Shown: positions 31,577-39,862 of the stretch, piece by piece | Layout of the letters: each line of letters starts with the position of its first letter | How positions within the stretch are numbered: the first letter of the stretch is position 1 | Position numbers and translations under genes: made by a program | NCBI GenBank assembly: GCA_964444365.1 | Contig: CAYUHJ010000036.1 | Span: 1-39,862 of the forward strand | Origin: CAYUHJ01 sp964444365 | GTDB taxonomy: Bacteria > Planctomycetota > Planctomycetia > Gemmatales > Gemmataceae | Direction: 5' to 3' | DNA length: 39,862 bases | Notes under the pieces: model-generated | The model's database searches: none | Told to the model about the DNA's origin: nothing | The model's input: only the letters and a program-made list of their open reading frames with translations

Positions 31577-33607
31577 ATGCGACTTCCGGCCCTGTTCGCC
31601 GTCCTCGTTTCGTGCTCGTTCGCATCCGCCGCGGAACCGCTCATCACGCAGGTTCAGCACGAGCCCGCGCAGCCGAAGGCGGACGTGCCCGTGACCGTGA
31701 CGGCAAAACTGGCGGCGGGGTTGACGAAGCCGGTGCTGAAACTGCAAGCCGTCGCGCCGGGGAAGTACGTTCGGAAGGCGGACGCGGAGTACGAGAAGGA
31801 CTGGACCGACCTGCCAATGCACGACGACGGGAAGGACGGTGACGCGAAAGCCGGTGACGGCGTCTTCAGCGTCCGGGTGCCGGCAACTTATCAGAAACAC
31901 CGCTGGCTGCTGCGGTATCGCGTCACGGCGACGGACGCGAACGCCAAGCCGGTCCGGGTACCGGTCGCCGAGGACACCTGCCCCAATTTCGCGTGGTGGT
32001 GCGACAACGGCCCCGCCCCCTGGACCGGCTCCCGCGAACCGGGCAAGTCCCCCGCGGCGACGTTCTCCACGGACTTCCAGAAAACCCTGCAATCCATGCA
32101 CCTTCTCGCAAAGTGGGAGGACGTGGCGAAGAGCCAGTGGGACGGCGGCGCGCACAAGCAGAAGCAAGCCGGCACGCTCGTCTACCGCGGCGTCGTGTAC
32201 GACCACATCCTGTTCAGCAACCGCGGCCAGGGGAGCGCTCACATCGCGGGGAAGAACAAGTGGGGCCTGAAGTTCAACAAGGGGCACGACGTGCCGTTCG
32301 TCGACCACGACGGCGTGCCGTTCCCGGCCCCGGTCGACGGGCTGAACCTGAACCCCGGCGGGTCCACGCCGTACCTGCCGATCCTGCGGGGCATCTCCGG
32401 GCTGGACGAGGTCTTGTCGATGCGGGCGTACCGCCTCGCCGGGGTGCCGAGCCCGCCCGCGACGTGGATTCAGTGGCGGGTCGTGACGGACGCGGAGGAG
32501 GTGCCAAAAGACCAGTACAAGGGCGACCTGTGGGGCCTGTACGTCGCGATCGGCGAGATGGAGCCGGACCTGCTTCGGGACCGCAAGCTCCCGAACGGGC
32601 TCGTCGTCAGTTCGCAGAGCGGCATCAAGCACGCGCCAAAGGACATGGCGGAACCGCAGAAGGAATGGGAAAAGTTCCTGAACGGGATGCGGTCGAACCC
32701 GAAGGAGGAGTGGTGGCGGGCGAACCTCGACTTGCCCGCGTACTACAGCTTCCACGCGATGAACCGCTTGCTGGGGAACGTCGACCTGCGGCCCGACGGC
32801 AACCACGGCTACTACCGCCACCCGGACGGCAAGTGGGCACCCATCCCGTGGGACAACGACATGATGTTCGTGCCGCGCCACCACCAGCCGGGGTACATCG
32901 AGGCGATCAACTCCCTGAAGCACCCCGCGATCGCGCTGGAGAACCGCAACCGGGCGCGGGAAGTCCTCGACCTGTTCGCGTCGGACTCATCGGAGCGCGG
33001 CGGGCAAGTGGGGCAACTCGCCGCCGACCTGTCGGCCGCGCTCACGCCGAAGAACCAGAACACCGACTGGCCCCGGCTCGACGAGGCGAAGTGGAACCAC
33101 CACCCGCGGATCAACCCGAAGGGGGGTTACTTCCTGCTCTCGGCCGAGGGCTCGTACTTCGGCGGCCCGTTCACCCGGAAGATCGCGACCGCGGACTTCG
33201 CCGGGCTGAAGAAGTACGTCGTCGACTTCTGCACGGACACCCGGCCGGGAAAGAAGTACGCCCCGAACGACGGCGACCCGCGCGGCTACGGCTGGGGCTA
33301 CCTCGCCCACGAGGCGAAGGACGACAAGATCCCCGCGACGCCCACGGTCACGCGGCCCCAGCCCGACGGCTTCGCCTTCACCGCGAAGACCCCGGACAAG
33401 ACGACGACGGAATGGCGCGTCGGCCGGGTGGGGCAACGCGGGTGGTACGAACTCGACGACTACTGGAAGAAGGACGCCGGGGCCGACGTGACGATCCCGG
33501 CGGAGGTGTTCAAGGCCGCGGGCGAGTACCGCGTCCGCGCCCGCAGCCGCGATGCCACCGGGCGGGCCGGGCACTGGAGTTCGCCGGTGACGGTCACGGT
33601 GAAGTAA
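31577..33607 (+). CDS. Secreted CotH-kinase-like protein
   Basis: A 676-residue exported protein (signal peptide MRLPALFAVLVSCSFASAA). An N-terminal Ig-like segment (to about 130) precedes a CotH-type atypical kinase domain. Its nucleotide-site blocks include RGISGLDEVLSMRAYRLAGV and the DGNHGYYRHPDGKWAPIPWDND signature. A C-terminal fibronectin-like domain ends in AGEYRVRARSRDATGRAGHWSSPVTV. Bacterial CotH proteins phosphorylate spore-coat proteins; planctomycete members are extracellular with unknown targets. The stop is 4 bp from a hairpin unit. Confidence 0.85.
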   Translation: MRLPALFAVLVSCSFASAAEPLITQVQHEPAQPKADVPVTVTAKLAAGLTKPVLKLQAVAPGKYVRKADAEYEKDWTDLPMHDDGKDGDAKAGDGVFSVRVPATYQKHRWLLRYRVTATDANAKPVRVPVAEDTCPNFAWWCDNGPAPWTGSREPGKSPAATFSTDFQKTLQSMHLLAKWEDVAKSQWDGGAHKQKQAGTLVYRGVVYDHILFSNRGQGSAHIAGKNKWGLKFNKGHDVPFVDHDGVPFPAPVDGLNLNPGGSTPYLPILRGISGLDEVLSMRAYRLAGVPSPPATWIQWRVVTDAEEVPKDQYKGDLWGLYVAIGEMEPDLLRDRKLPNGLVVSSQSGIKHAPKDMAEPQKEWEKFLNGMRSNPKEEWWRANLDLPAYYSFHAMNRLLGNVDLRPDGNHGYYRHPDGKWAPIPWDNDMMFVPRHHQPGYIEAINSLKHPAIALENRNRAREVLDLFASDSSERGGQVGQLAADLSAALTPKNQNTDWPRLDEAKWNHHPRINPKGGYFLLSAEGSYFGGPFTRKIATADFAGLKKYVVDFCTDTRPGKKYAPNDGDPRGYGWGYLAHEAKDDKIPATPTVTRPQPDGFAFTAKTPDKTTTEWRVGRVGQRGWYELDDYWKKDAGADVTIPAEVFKAAGEYRVRARSRDATGRAGHWSSPVTVTVK

Positions 33608-33611
33608 GCGA

Positions 33612-33706
33612 AAGAGCCGCGAACGCAAGTGAGCGGCTTGCTCCCTGGGAAAAGTGGCAGCGTGACCTGGGCGGAAGCAAGCCGCTCACTTGCGTTCGCG
33701 GCTCTT
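33612..33706. repeat. Nested inverted repeat between convergent genes
   Basis: Arms of 31 bp (33612-33642 and 33676-33706) are perfectly complementary around a 33-base spacer. Within each arm GCCGC pairs with GCGGC across 12 bases. It lies 4 bp after the CotH stop and 21 bp before the stop of the DUF4340 gene. No U-tract follows either side. Confidence 0.93.
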
Positions 33707-33727
33707 GAAGCCTACCCAATCGGCTGA

Positions 33728-36700
33728 CTACTTCTTCCCCAGGAACGCCGGGCGGTCACGCAGCAGCCTCGCGGTGTCCGCCTCGCTCAGGACGAACACG
33801 TCCGTCCGGCCCGGTTCCGCGATGCGGGCGTAGACCTGCTTGCCGCCGGTGCCGCCGACGTCGCTGCCGATTTCGAGCGTCTTCGGGCCGGACCGTTGCA
33901 GGATGATGATTTTTCGCCGCGGCTTCGCGAGCCCGTACAGTTCCAGCTTGGCGTCCTTGTCCGCGACGTACCGCTCCGCCTTCAGCAGCGGCAACGCCCC
34001 GAGCACCTCCGCGACCTTCGCCTGATCGATCGCATCGCCCGGTTTGGACGGGTCGCGCCACCCGGCCGGGGACTTCTGGAGGACGAAGTTGCTCCCCTCT
34101 TGCGAGAAGGTGAGCAGGTCGATCCCCGACGCATCCAGGTCCTTCCACACCTCCCGCTTACGGTACTCGCCGAGGACCTTCGCGCTCAGAACCGGGTCGA
34201 GGAGCGCGACCGTGTCCGCCTTCTCCGCCTTGGCGAACACCCGTGGCCCGGCCTTCTCTTTCGACCCGACGAGCAGCGACAGCACTGCCCGGCCGTTCTC
34301 GAAGAACTTCCACGTGGCCTCGGGTTTGTCCAGGCCGTAAGGCTTCAGGTCGCCCGGCTTCTCGGCGACGAGTTCGTCCGCCCGCAGCTTGGCGGCCGCG
34401 TTCACGAACTCGTCCAGGTCCGCCTGTTCCGCGGGGAAGGCGTCCGGCTCCGTGACCTTCCACGACCCGTCGGCCTTCACGAACGTGACCTTCCGGTCCC
34501 CTCGTTCCAGCGTGATCTTGTCCGCGTCGACGAACTTGGCGACGACCCGGTCCCAGAACTTGAGCGGGTCCGCGAGCAGCTTGTTCGCGAGGAAGCCGGG
34601 GATGACGCCGACCGTGGCCGGGCCTTTCGTCTCCGCGGCGGCGTAGCGGTCGCCGTCGGGTTGCTTCTCGTCCACCGGCTTGCCGAGCTTCAAAACCGGC
34701 TTGTTTTCGCCGACCGTAAGCGTGATCGCCGCCGCCGGGGACTTCAGCCCGAACTTGTCGAGTTCCGCATCCGTTGGGGCGTAGGCCGCCACCTTCGTCG
34801 CCCGCAGCCGGCCGAGTTGCTCCGCGAGTTCCTCGACCGTCTGCACGTCCGCCTTCTGCTTCGCCGGCTTGACGACGTCCCAGCTCAGCGTGCCCTGCAC
34901 GAGTTCGAGTTCGTCGGCCCCCTTCTTCCGGGCGAACCCGGTGAGGGCGGTGGGGTCGAACGTGAGCAGGGTGCGGTCGATGAAGTCGAGCTTGCCGACG
35001 GCGAGCGCCCCGGCCGCCCGCTTGCCGACGACGCCGACCGCGGGCTTGTCGTCCGCGGCGACGAACCGCTCCCCGGTGGCGTCGGTCTTCCCGAGCTTCA
35101 CGACGTGTGACACCGGCTTGTCACCGGCGGTGGTCAGGGTCACCGTCTGGGCCGGCTTGTCCAGCCCGTACTCGCCCCAGTTGACGCCGGACCCGTAGGC
35201 CGCGAGCCGGACCACCGGCGGCCGGGCGGCCGCGAACAGCAGCGCATCGACGGTCGGCCCGTCGACGGCGAACGCGGCCCCCTCGGCCTTCCACGCGCCC
35301 TTGTCGTCCTTCGTCAGCGTGACGTTCGCGTCCGGCGTCGGCCCGGCGATCTGCACCTTCGCGACCTTCTCCGGGTCGACGGCGAACAGCGTGCGATCCA
35401 GCCACGCGAGGGCGGGCTTGTCGGCGGCGGTCACGATCGCACTCGGGACGGCGAACACCGCCGCGTTCGGCCCGTCCAGCCGGGCGAACCGCGTCGCCGC
35501 GCCGTCCGCCGTGAGCTTGCCGACGACCAGCGTCCGCGTCACCGGGGTGTCACTCGATGGTTGGCCGGGGGCACCGGGCTTCGACTCGGTGACCGTCACC
35601 GTCAGTCGCAGGGCGGGCTTGTCGAACCCGTACTTGCCGGCGTCGGCCGCGGCGTGGGACTCGTACCTGTCGGCCTTCACGGCGGCCGCGGCGGCGATCA
35701 GCGGTTGCAGTTCGGTGAAGCTGGCCGCCGCCTCGAACGGGCCGCTGAGCTTCCAGTCGGAGCCGGCCTTCGTCAGCCGGTACGACTCGTTCTGTGCCGA
35801 CTCCCCGCGGCGGACCTCGACGGCCGTCACCTTGTCGGAGGGGACGTTCCACAGGTCCAGCGGCAGCAGCGCGAGCGACCCGGCGGCGAGGGAATCGACC
35901 AGCGTCGTCGGCACGGCAAAGACGCTCCCCGTGCCGTTCAACCGGGCGAACGCCTCGGGCTTGCCCTCGCGGTTCGCCCCGATTTCCAGCTTCGCCGGCT
36001 TGCCGCCCGGGCCCGTGAACCCGAGGTCGACCGCGAACCGCGGCTTGGCGAGGCCGTACTTCTTGTCCAGGTCTTCGGGCTTCGGCGCGTCGTCGACGTA
36101 CTCGGTCGCCTCCAGTTGGGCCAGCGCGTTCGTCAGCTGCTCGGCCTTCGCGGGGTCGGCGTCGGTGCTCACCGGCTGCGTCAGCTTCCAGTCGGTGCCC
36201 GGAGTGCCGTCGGGCTTCGGCCGGCCGGCAAGGGCGAAGGTGTCGCCGCCGTCCTTGCGGACCGTCACGCCGGCGAGCTTCGCTTCAGCAGTGTCGAACA
36301 GCTTTCGGCTGCGGTACGCGAGCGTCGGCCGGTCGACGAGTTTGAAGACGGCGTCGTCGACGAGGTTGACCCGGGCCACGCCCTCGACCTGGACCGCGAG
36401 CTTCTTCGCCGCGGCGTCGTCCTTGCCGATCACGAACGTGTACGTCCGCGGCGGGGCGGGCGGGTCGCCGTCGGCCGTCTTCGCCCGGGCGACGACCGTC
36501 ACCTTGCTGCCCGCGTCGAGTTCCAGTTCCTTCACCTTCGCCGCGTCCGGGTTGTCGACGATCGCGTCCTTCTTCGCGTCGAGTTTCGCCAATGCGTCGA
36601 GCAGTTCCGTCACCCTCGCGGTCTCGGCCAGCACGTCCCCGACATACCAGCGGTCGAGCTTGTCCGCGTCGCGGTCGGCGTCCTTGTTCCCCTTCTTGCG

Positions 36701-38014
36701 GACGAGTTTCACCGGCGGCTTGCCCTTCAACGCGATCGTCGCCTCCTGCACCTCGGCCGTCTCGAACCGGGCGAGGCTCGCATCGCGGAAGGTGTCCGGG
36801 TCCGCGAACAGGTCGCCGAGCTTGTCCGTGCGGACCTCGAACACCAGCGGGTTGTTGTCGAGCTTCGCGTAGCGGTACTCCTCGGCCGCCTTCTTCGGCG
36901 GCGGCATCGGGTTGAACGGGTCGGGCACCTCGACCGCCGGCTCCGTTCGCCGGGACACCCGACCGATCCGCAGGGCCGTGGACTGACCGTTCTTGCGCGT
37001 CACGGTCAGCGTGTACTCCGGGTTCGCGGCGAGGCCGGCTTCCTCCGGGGTGACGTCGACGAACTTCTCGACCCACAGCTCCGGGACGCCGGTGAGGACC
37101 GCCTTCAGCTTCGCCGGGTCGACGCGGTCCCGGACCGCGACGCGGGCCTTCGGCGTCTTCGGGTCGGGCACGTCGGCGTCCAGTTCCCACGCGGCGGCGA
37201 GGTCGTTCGCGGGGACCGTCGCCTCGGCCGACGGCCGGTTCGGGTCGCGCCGCGGCGGCGGGTTTTTCTCCTTGCGGCGGAGCGTGTAGGCCAGTGTCTG
37301 GGGCGAATCGCCGGGGACGCGGCGTTCGACTTTGACCTCGGCGACGTCGTCGTTCAGCAGCGGCACCCGGCCGGCGGGGGCGGGCGGGGGCGGCGGTTGC
37401 AGCGGGTTCGGGGCGGGCTCGCCGCCGGCGATCTTCACGCGGTCGACGTCCGGGAAGAGTTGTCGGCGGCGGTACGCTTCCGGCGACCGGGCGACGACGG
37501 GGAACACGTCCGGCCCGAGCCGCAGGACTTCCGGCAGGTCGTCGACCCGGACGTAGCACGGCCGGCCGAACGCGGACTCGCCGGCGGCCGGGGCCTGCCC
37601 GAACCGGAGCGTGACCGCCCGCGAATCCAGTTGCAGCACGGCCGTCACTGGGTTCTGCGAGGCGTCCAGCCCGTAGGGTTTCAGGTCCGGGTTCTCGGGC
37701 AACTTCACGGCCGCGAACCGCGACCGCAGCCCGGCGAGCGTGTCGACGAGGGCGGTCACGTCCCCGGCGCGGACGGGCCAGTTGCCGGGCTGCGACCACG
37801 TCCCGTCCGGGTTGCGCGACAGGGACAGCGCCGGCTTGCCGGGGGTCATCAGGTCGAGCTTCTTGATCTGGTCCGGGCGGACGGCGTCGAGCACGGCGGT
37901 CGCGGGCGAGGCGGCGGCGGTCGGGTCGGTCGGGGTCAGCTTGTGCCCGAGCGCGAGCCAGACCCCCGCCGCGGCGACGAGCAGGCCGAGGACAATCGTG
38001 AGCAGCCAGCGCAT
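33728..38014 (-). CDS. Large multi-DUF4340 membrane-anchored protein
   Basis: A 1428-residue protein with an N-terminal transmembrane anchor (about 4-22) followed by about eight repeated DUF4340-type modules. Module boundaries are marked by Y/F-G-[LF]-x-[KS]-P, for example PYGLDASQNP, KYGLAKPRF, KYGFDKPAL, EYGLDKPAQ, KFGLKSPAA, PYGLDKPEA and LYGLAKPRR; one further copy is degenerate (AGLAANPEYTLTV). DUF4340 proteins are usually found beside GldG-type ABC transporter parts, as here. They are probably periplasmic. The number of repeats is unusually high; most homologues have one to three. Confidence 0.9.
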   Translation of the reverse strand: MRWLLTIVLGLLVAAAGVWLALGHKLTPTDPTAAASPATAVLDAVRPDQIKKLDLMTPGKPALSLSRNPDGTWSQPGNWPVRAGDVTALVDTLAGLRSRFAAVKLPENPDLKPYGLDASQNPVTAVLQLDSRAVTLRFGQAPAAGESAFGRPCYVRVDDLPEVLRLGPDVFPVVARSPEAYRRRQLFPDVDRVKIAGGEPAPNPLQPPPPPAPAGRVPLLNDDVAEVKVERRVPGDSPQTLAYTLRRKEKNPPPRRDPNRPSAEATVPANDLAAAWELDADVPDPKTPKARVAVRDRVDPAKLKAVLTGVPELWVEKFVDVTPEEAGLAANPEYTLTVTRKNGQSTALRIGRVSRRTEPAVEVPDPFNPMPPPKKAAEEYRYAKLDNNPLVFEVRTDKLGDLFADPDTFRDASLARFETAEVQEATIALKGKPPVKLVRKKGNKDADRDADKLDRWYVGDVLAETARVTELLDALAKLDAKKDAIVDNPDAAKVKELELDAGSKVTVVARAKTADGDPPAPPRTYTFVIGKDDAAAKKLAVQVEGVARVNLVDDAVFKLVDRPTLAYRSRKLFDTAEAKLAGVTVRKDGGDTFALAGRPKPDGTPGTDWKLTQPVSTDADPAKAEQLTNALAQLEATEYVDDAPKPEDLDKKYGLAKPRFAVDLGFTGPGGKPAKLEIGANREGKPEAFARLNGTGSVFAVPTTLVDSLAAGSLALLPLDLWNVPSDKVTAVEVRRGESAQNESYRLTKAGSDWKLSGPFEAAASFTELQPLIAAAAAVKADRYESHAAADAGKYGFDKPALRLTVTVTESKPGAPGQPSSDTPVTRTLVVGKLTADGAATRFARLDGPNAAVFAVPSAIVTAADKPALAWLDRTLFAVDPEKVAKVQIAGPTPDANVTLTKDDKGAWKAEGAAFAVDGPTVDALLFAAARPPVVRLAAYGSGVNWGEYGLDKPAQTVTLTTAGDKPVSHVVKLGKTDATGERFVAADDKPAVGVVGKRAAGALAVGKLDFIDRTLLTFDPTALTGFARKKGADELELVQGTLSWDVVKPAKQKADVQTVEELAEQLGRLRATKVAAYAPTDAELDKFGLKSPAAAITLTVGENKPVLKLGKPVDEKQPDGDRYAAAETKGPATVGVIPGFLANKLLADPLKFWDRVVAKFVDADKITLERGDRKVTFVKADGSWKVTEPDAFPAEQADLDEFVNAAAKLRADELVAEKPGDLKPYGLDKPEATWKFFENGRAVLSLLVGSKEKAGPRVFAKAEKADTVALLDPVLSAKVLGEYRKREVWKDLDASGIDLLTFSQEGSNFVLQKSPAGWRDPSKPGDAIDQAKVAEVLGALPLLKAERYVADKDAKLELYGLAKPRRKIIILQRSGPKTLEIGSDVGGTGGKQVYARIAEPGRTDVFVLSEADTARLLRDRPAFLGKK

Positions 38015-38034
38015 CGGAAATCCCTCCGAATCCT

Positions 38035-38102
38035 CGTTTAGCCGCGACGCGAAGCGGAGCGTGGGAGGCAGTCCGCGCTCCGCTTCGCGTCGCGGCTAAA
38101 CG
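38035..38102. repeat. Inverted repeat abutting a stop codon (AGCCGCGA family)
   Basis: Arms of 27 bp (38035-38061 and 38076-38102) are perfectly complementary around a 14-base spacer. The unit ends directly at the stop codon of the GldG-like gene and begins 20 bp before the start of the DUF4340 gene. Its outer sequence TTTAGCCGCGA matches the units at 20099 and 27079. Confidence 0.94.
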
Positions 38103-39862
38103 TCAGCGTACCTTCCGCGCCATCAACACCACCACCCCGGCCAGCCCGCACAGCATCGGCAGCATCGTGATCGTGCCGAGTTTCCACACCTTCGCCTCGC
38201 GGTCGGTCAGCGCCGCGCGGGGGAACCGCCACTTGTCCTCGTCCGGCACGTCGGCGGGGAGCCGCTCCGGCCGGCGGAGGAGCCAGTTCATCGTGTGCAG
38301 CAGCAGCGTCTGGTGGCCGGGCTTCAGTTCGGTGCCGGTGAACAGCCCGCCGTGGCCGAAGGCGACGATCCGGACGGTCGGCCGCTCCGCCTTCGACGCG
38401 GCGACGTGCAGCAACCCCGCCGAAAGCCCGCCGTCGGCGAAGAGCATCAGCCCGGCGAGTTGTTCGTGTTCCGCGAACTGCGGGGCGAGCGGGTACGCCC
38501 CGGCCACCCCCGCCGCGGCGGACCCGGGGAGCGCCTTCGGCGCGATCTCCGGGCTCGCGTCGAACCACTCCGCGGGGACGGGCACTTCCACCGCGACGCC
38601 GACCGGGAACGGCCCGCGGCGCTCCTCGTCGTGCGTCCCCTTCCGGCCGTCGTCGGGCTTGGACGGCTCGTACTTCGGGCGGTAGTCCCGCTCCGGCAGC
38701 GGGCGGTCCTCGTTCCAGGCGTCCTTCGTCGTGTACAGGATTTCCGGGGCGAACGGCAGCCGCTCCGCGAAGCCGGGGGCGAGGTAGACCGGCCGGTACC
38801 CGCCGCGCTTCACTTCGAGCGTCTTGTCGACGGCCCGGGTGGTCACCTCGAACGCGGCCGCGATCGGGTTCTTCGGCTTCGCCGGCGGGTCCGGCGGGAC
38901 GACGCTGAGCGGGGGCAAGTCGACCGACGACGACAGCCCGCCGCGGCGGTCGGCCATCGCCTCGAACTCGCGGTCGGTGACGATCGTCTGCTTGCCGAGT
39001 TCGATCCCGAGCCGCGGCAGCAGGCGGTCCACGTCGTCGGCCATCGCGTCGAGCCGGGGGCCGCGGGGGACGGCCGGGCCGACCGCGAAGAGCACGGGCT
39101 TGCCGGCCTTGACGAACTCGCGGATCACCGCGGCCTGGTCCTGCGACAGGTGGAACAGCGACGGCGGGTAGACGTGCTGCGCCGCGAGGTCGACGGTGGT
39201 CAGCCGGGGGACGACGAGCACGTCGCACTCGTCGACGTACTGCCGCATCTTCAGCTTCACGTCCGCGATCCGGCGGTTCTCGACGCTGCGTTCGTCCCCC
39301 AGCAACGCGCGGTACTTCGGCCCGACTTCGGCCAGGGACTTGGACGTCGCCGCGACGAGCCGCCGCAGTTCCTCGACGGTGCGGTCGATGGCGGCGAGCA
39401 CGTCCTGCCGGTCGGCCTCCGTCAGCACGGGCTTCCCGCTGGACAGCCGGAACTTGCGGTTCACCTCGTCGAGCGGGTCCTTCGCCGCGACCGGCCGGTA
39501 CTTTTCGTACTGTTTCAAGGCGATTTCTTGGCCCTCCAGGTCTTCCGTCAGCGACGTGTACCGCGCCTCCACCCGTTCGAGTTCGCTCTCCTCGTAGGTG
39601 TAGGCGTCCGGGGTGAGGGCCGAGCGTTCCTCCTCCCAGCCCTTCTTGAGAATGATGTCGGTCACGTCGAACCCGTTCAGTTCGAGCGACTTCCGCAGGC
39701 CGGCGGCGGAGTAGGTTTCGGTGGTCGCCTCCCGCGACGTGAGGATCGGGTGGATGACCGCGAGCCCGACCCGCGGCCGGCGTTCCTCCAGCCGGAGGAT
39801 GCGCGACACGAACGCTTCTTTCCCGCGGGGGATCAGGACGAGGTTCCCCTTGCCGGCGATCC
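38103..39862 (-). CDS. GldG-family ABC-transporter-associated protein (5' end beyond window)
   Basis: At least 586 residues, continuing past the right edge with no stop (the last visible residues read IAGKGNLVLIPRGKEAF). The visible part has the GldG/IFT52-type domain: RPRVGLAVIHPI, VLVVPRLTTVDLAAQHVYPPSLFHLSQDQAAVIREFVKAGKPVLFAVGPAVP, and a C-terminal membrane helix (LGTITMLPMLCGLAGVVVLMA). It is probably an auxiliary membrane protein of an ABC exporter or of the gliding (Gld) machinery. The DUF4340 gene follows in the same direction, 88 bp downstream, as in similar operons; the ATPase and permease should lie upstream, outside the window. Confidence 0.85.
   Translation of the reverse strand, partial: IAGKGNLVLIPRGKEAFVSRILRLEERRPRVGLAVIHPILTSREATTETYSAAGLRKSLELNGFDVTDIILKKGWEEERSALTPDAYTYEESELERVEARYTSLTEDLEGQEIALKQYEKYRPVAAKDPLDEVNRKFRLSSGKPVLTEADRQDVLAAIDRTVEELRRLVAATSKSLAEVGPKYRALLGDERSVENRRIADVKLKMRQYVDECDVLVVPRLTTVDLAAQHVYPPSLFHLSQDQAAVIREFVKAGKPVLFAVGPAVPRGPRLDAMADDVDRLLPRLGIELGKQTIVTDREFEAMADRRGGLSSSVDLPPLSVVPPDPPAKPKNPIAAAFEVTTRAVDKTLEVKRGGYRPVYLAPGFAERLPFAPEILYTTKDAWNEDRPLPERDYRPKYEPSKPDDGRKGTHDEERRGPFPVGVAVEVPVPAEWFDASPEIAPKALPGSAAAGVAGAYPLAPQFAEHEQLAGLMLFADGGLSAGLLHVAASKAERPTVRIVAFGHGGLFTGTELKPGHQTLLLHTMNWLLRRPERLPADVPDEDKWRFPRAALTDREAKVWKLGTITMLPMLCGLAGVVVLMARKVR

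Overview
The window is high-GC DNA from a planctomycete, most likely of the Gemmata type. I infer this from several features together: a TIGR03000-domain protein with Cys-Tyr-Gly-Ser repeats, two-domain DUF1080 and DUF4340 proteins, a CotH-kinase protein, LRR and WD40 proteins, three dispersed Uma2 genes, and tRNA genes without an encoded CCA. No ribosomal RNA, prophage, insertion-sequence transposase or CRISPR array was found.

Layout. 1-7.6 kb: recQ (-), then divergently a degenerate CpaE/MinD-like ATPase coupled to a response regulator, a secreted DUF1080 protein, a small basic protein (-), a GT4 glycosyltransferase and a small secreted protein. 7.6-13.4 kb: leuC and a Uma2 gene (-), truD and a DUF4239 membrane protein (+), a hypothetical protein and an Rnl5-type RNA ligase (-). 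13.5-20.1 kb: polX (+), an aminotransferase-Uma2-LRR operon (-), a DUF2760 protein and a membrane protein (+). 20.2-24.5 kb: parB, a DUF433/DUF5615 antitoxin-toxin-like pair, a parS-like site, a PseG-like protein, an exported sugar isomerase and two tRNA genes. 24.6-28.6 kb: two tandem FKBP isomerases, metK, the Cys-rich TIGR03000 protein and a small secreted protein. 28.7-33.6 kb: MFS transporter-Uma2-WD40, then the CotH-like protein. 33.7-39.9 kb: a 1428-residue multi-DUF4340 protein and a GldG-type protein cut by the window edge, which probably belong to an ABC/gliding-type envelope complex.

The most unusual signal is between the genes. At least ten long, nearly perfect inverted repeats (arms 26-35 bp) lie in this 40 kb, and a shorter one lies at the left edge. 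Most begin or end 0-6 bp from a stop codon, one encodes the last residues and stop of a gene, and two sit between divergent genes. In several families each arm is itself a hairpin, so the unit is a pair of palindromes facing each other, as in REPINs. Two copies that bracket the FKBP pair differ by four substitutions that keep both the inner and the outer hairpins paired. They lack U-tracts and no RAYT transposase gene is present in the window.

Other points of interest are a candidate parS site near parB, a recurring TGRTAGARTR promoter-like element, a CpaE-like protein that has lost both P-loop lysines, a PseG-like protein without the usual catalytic-histidine motif, and a valine tRNA with an unusual body.
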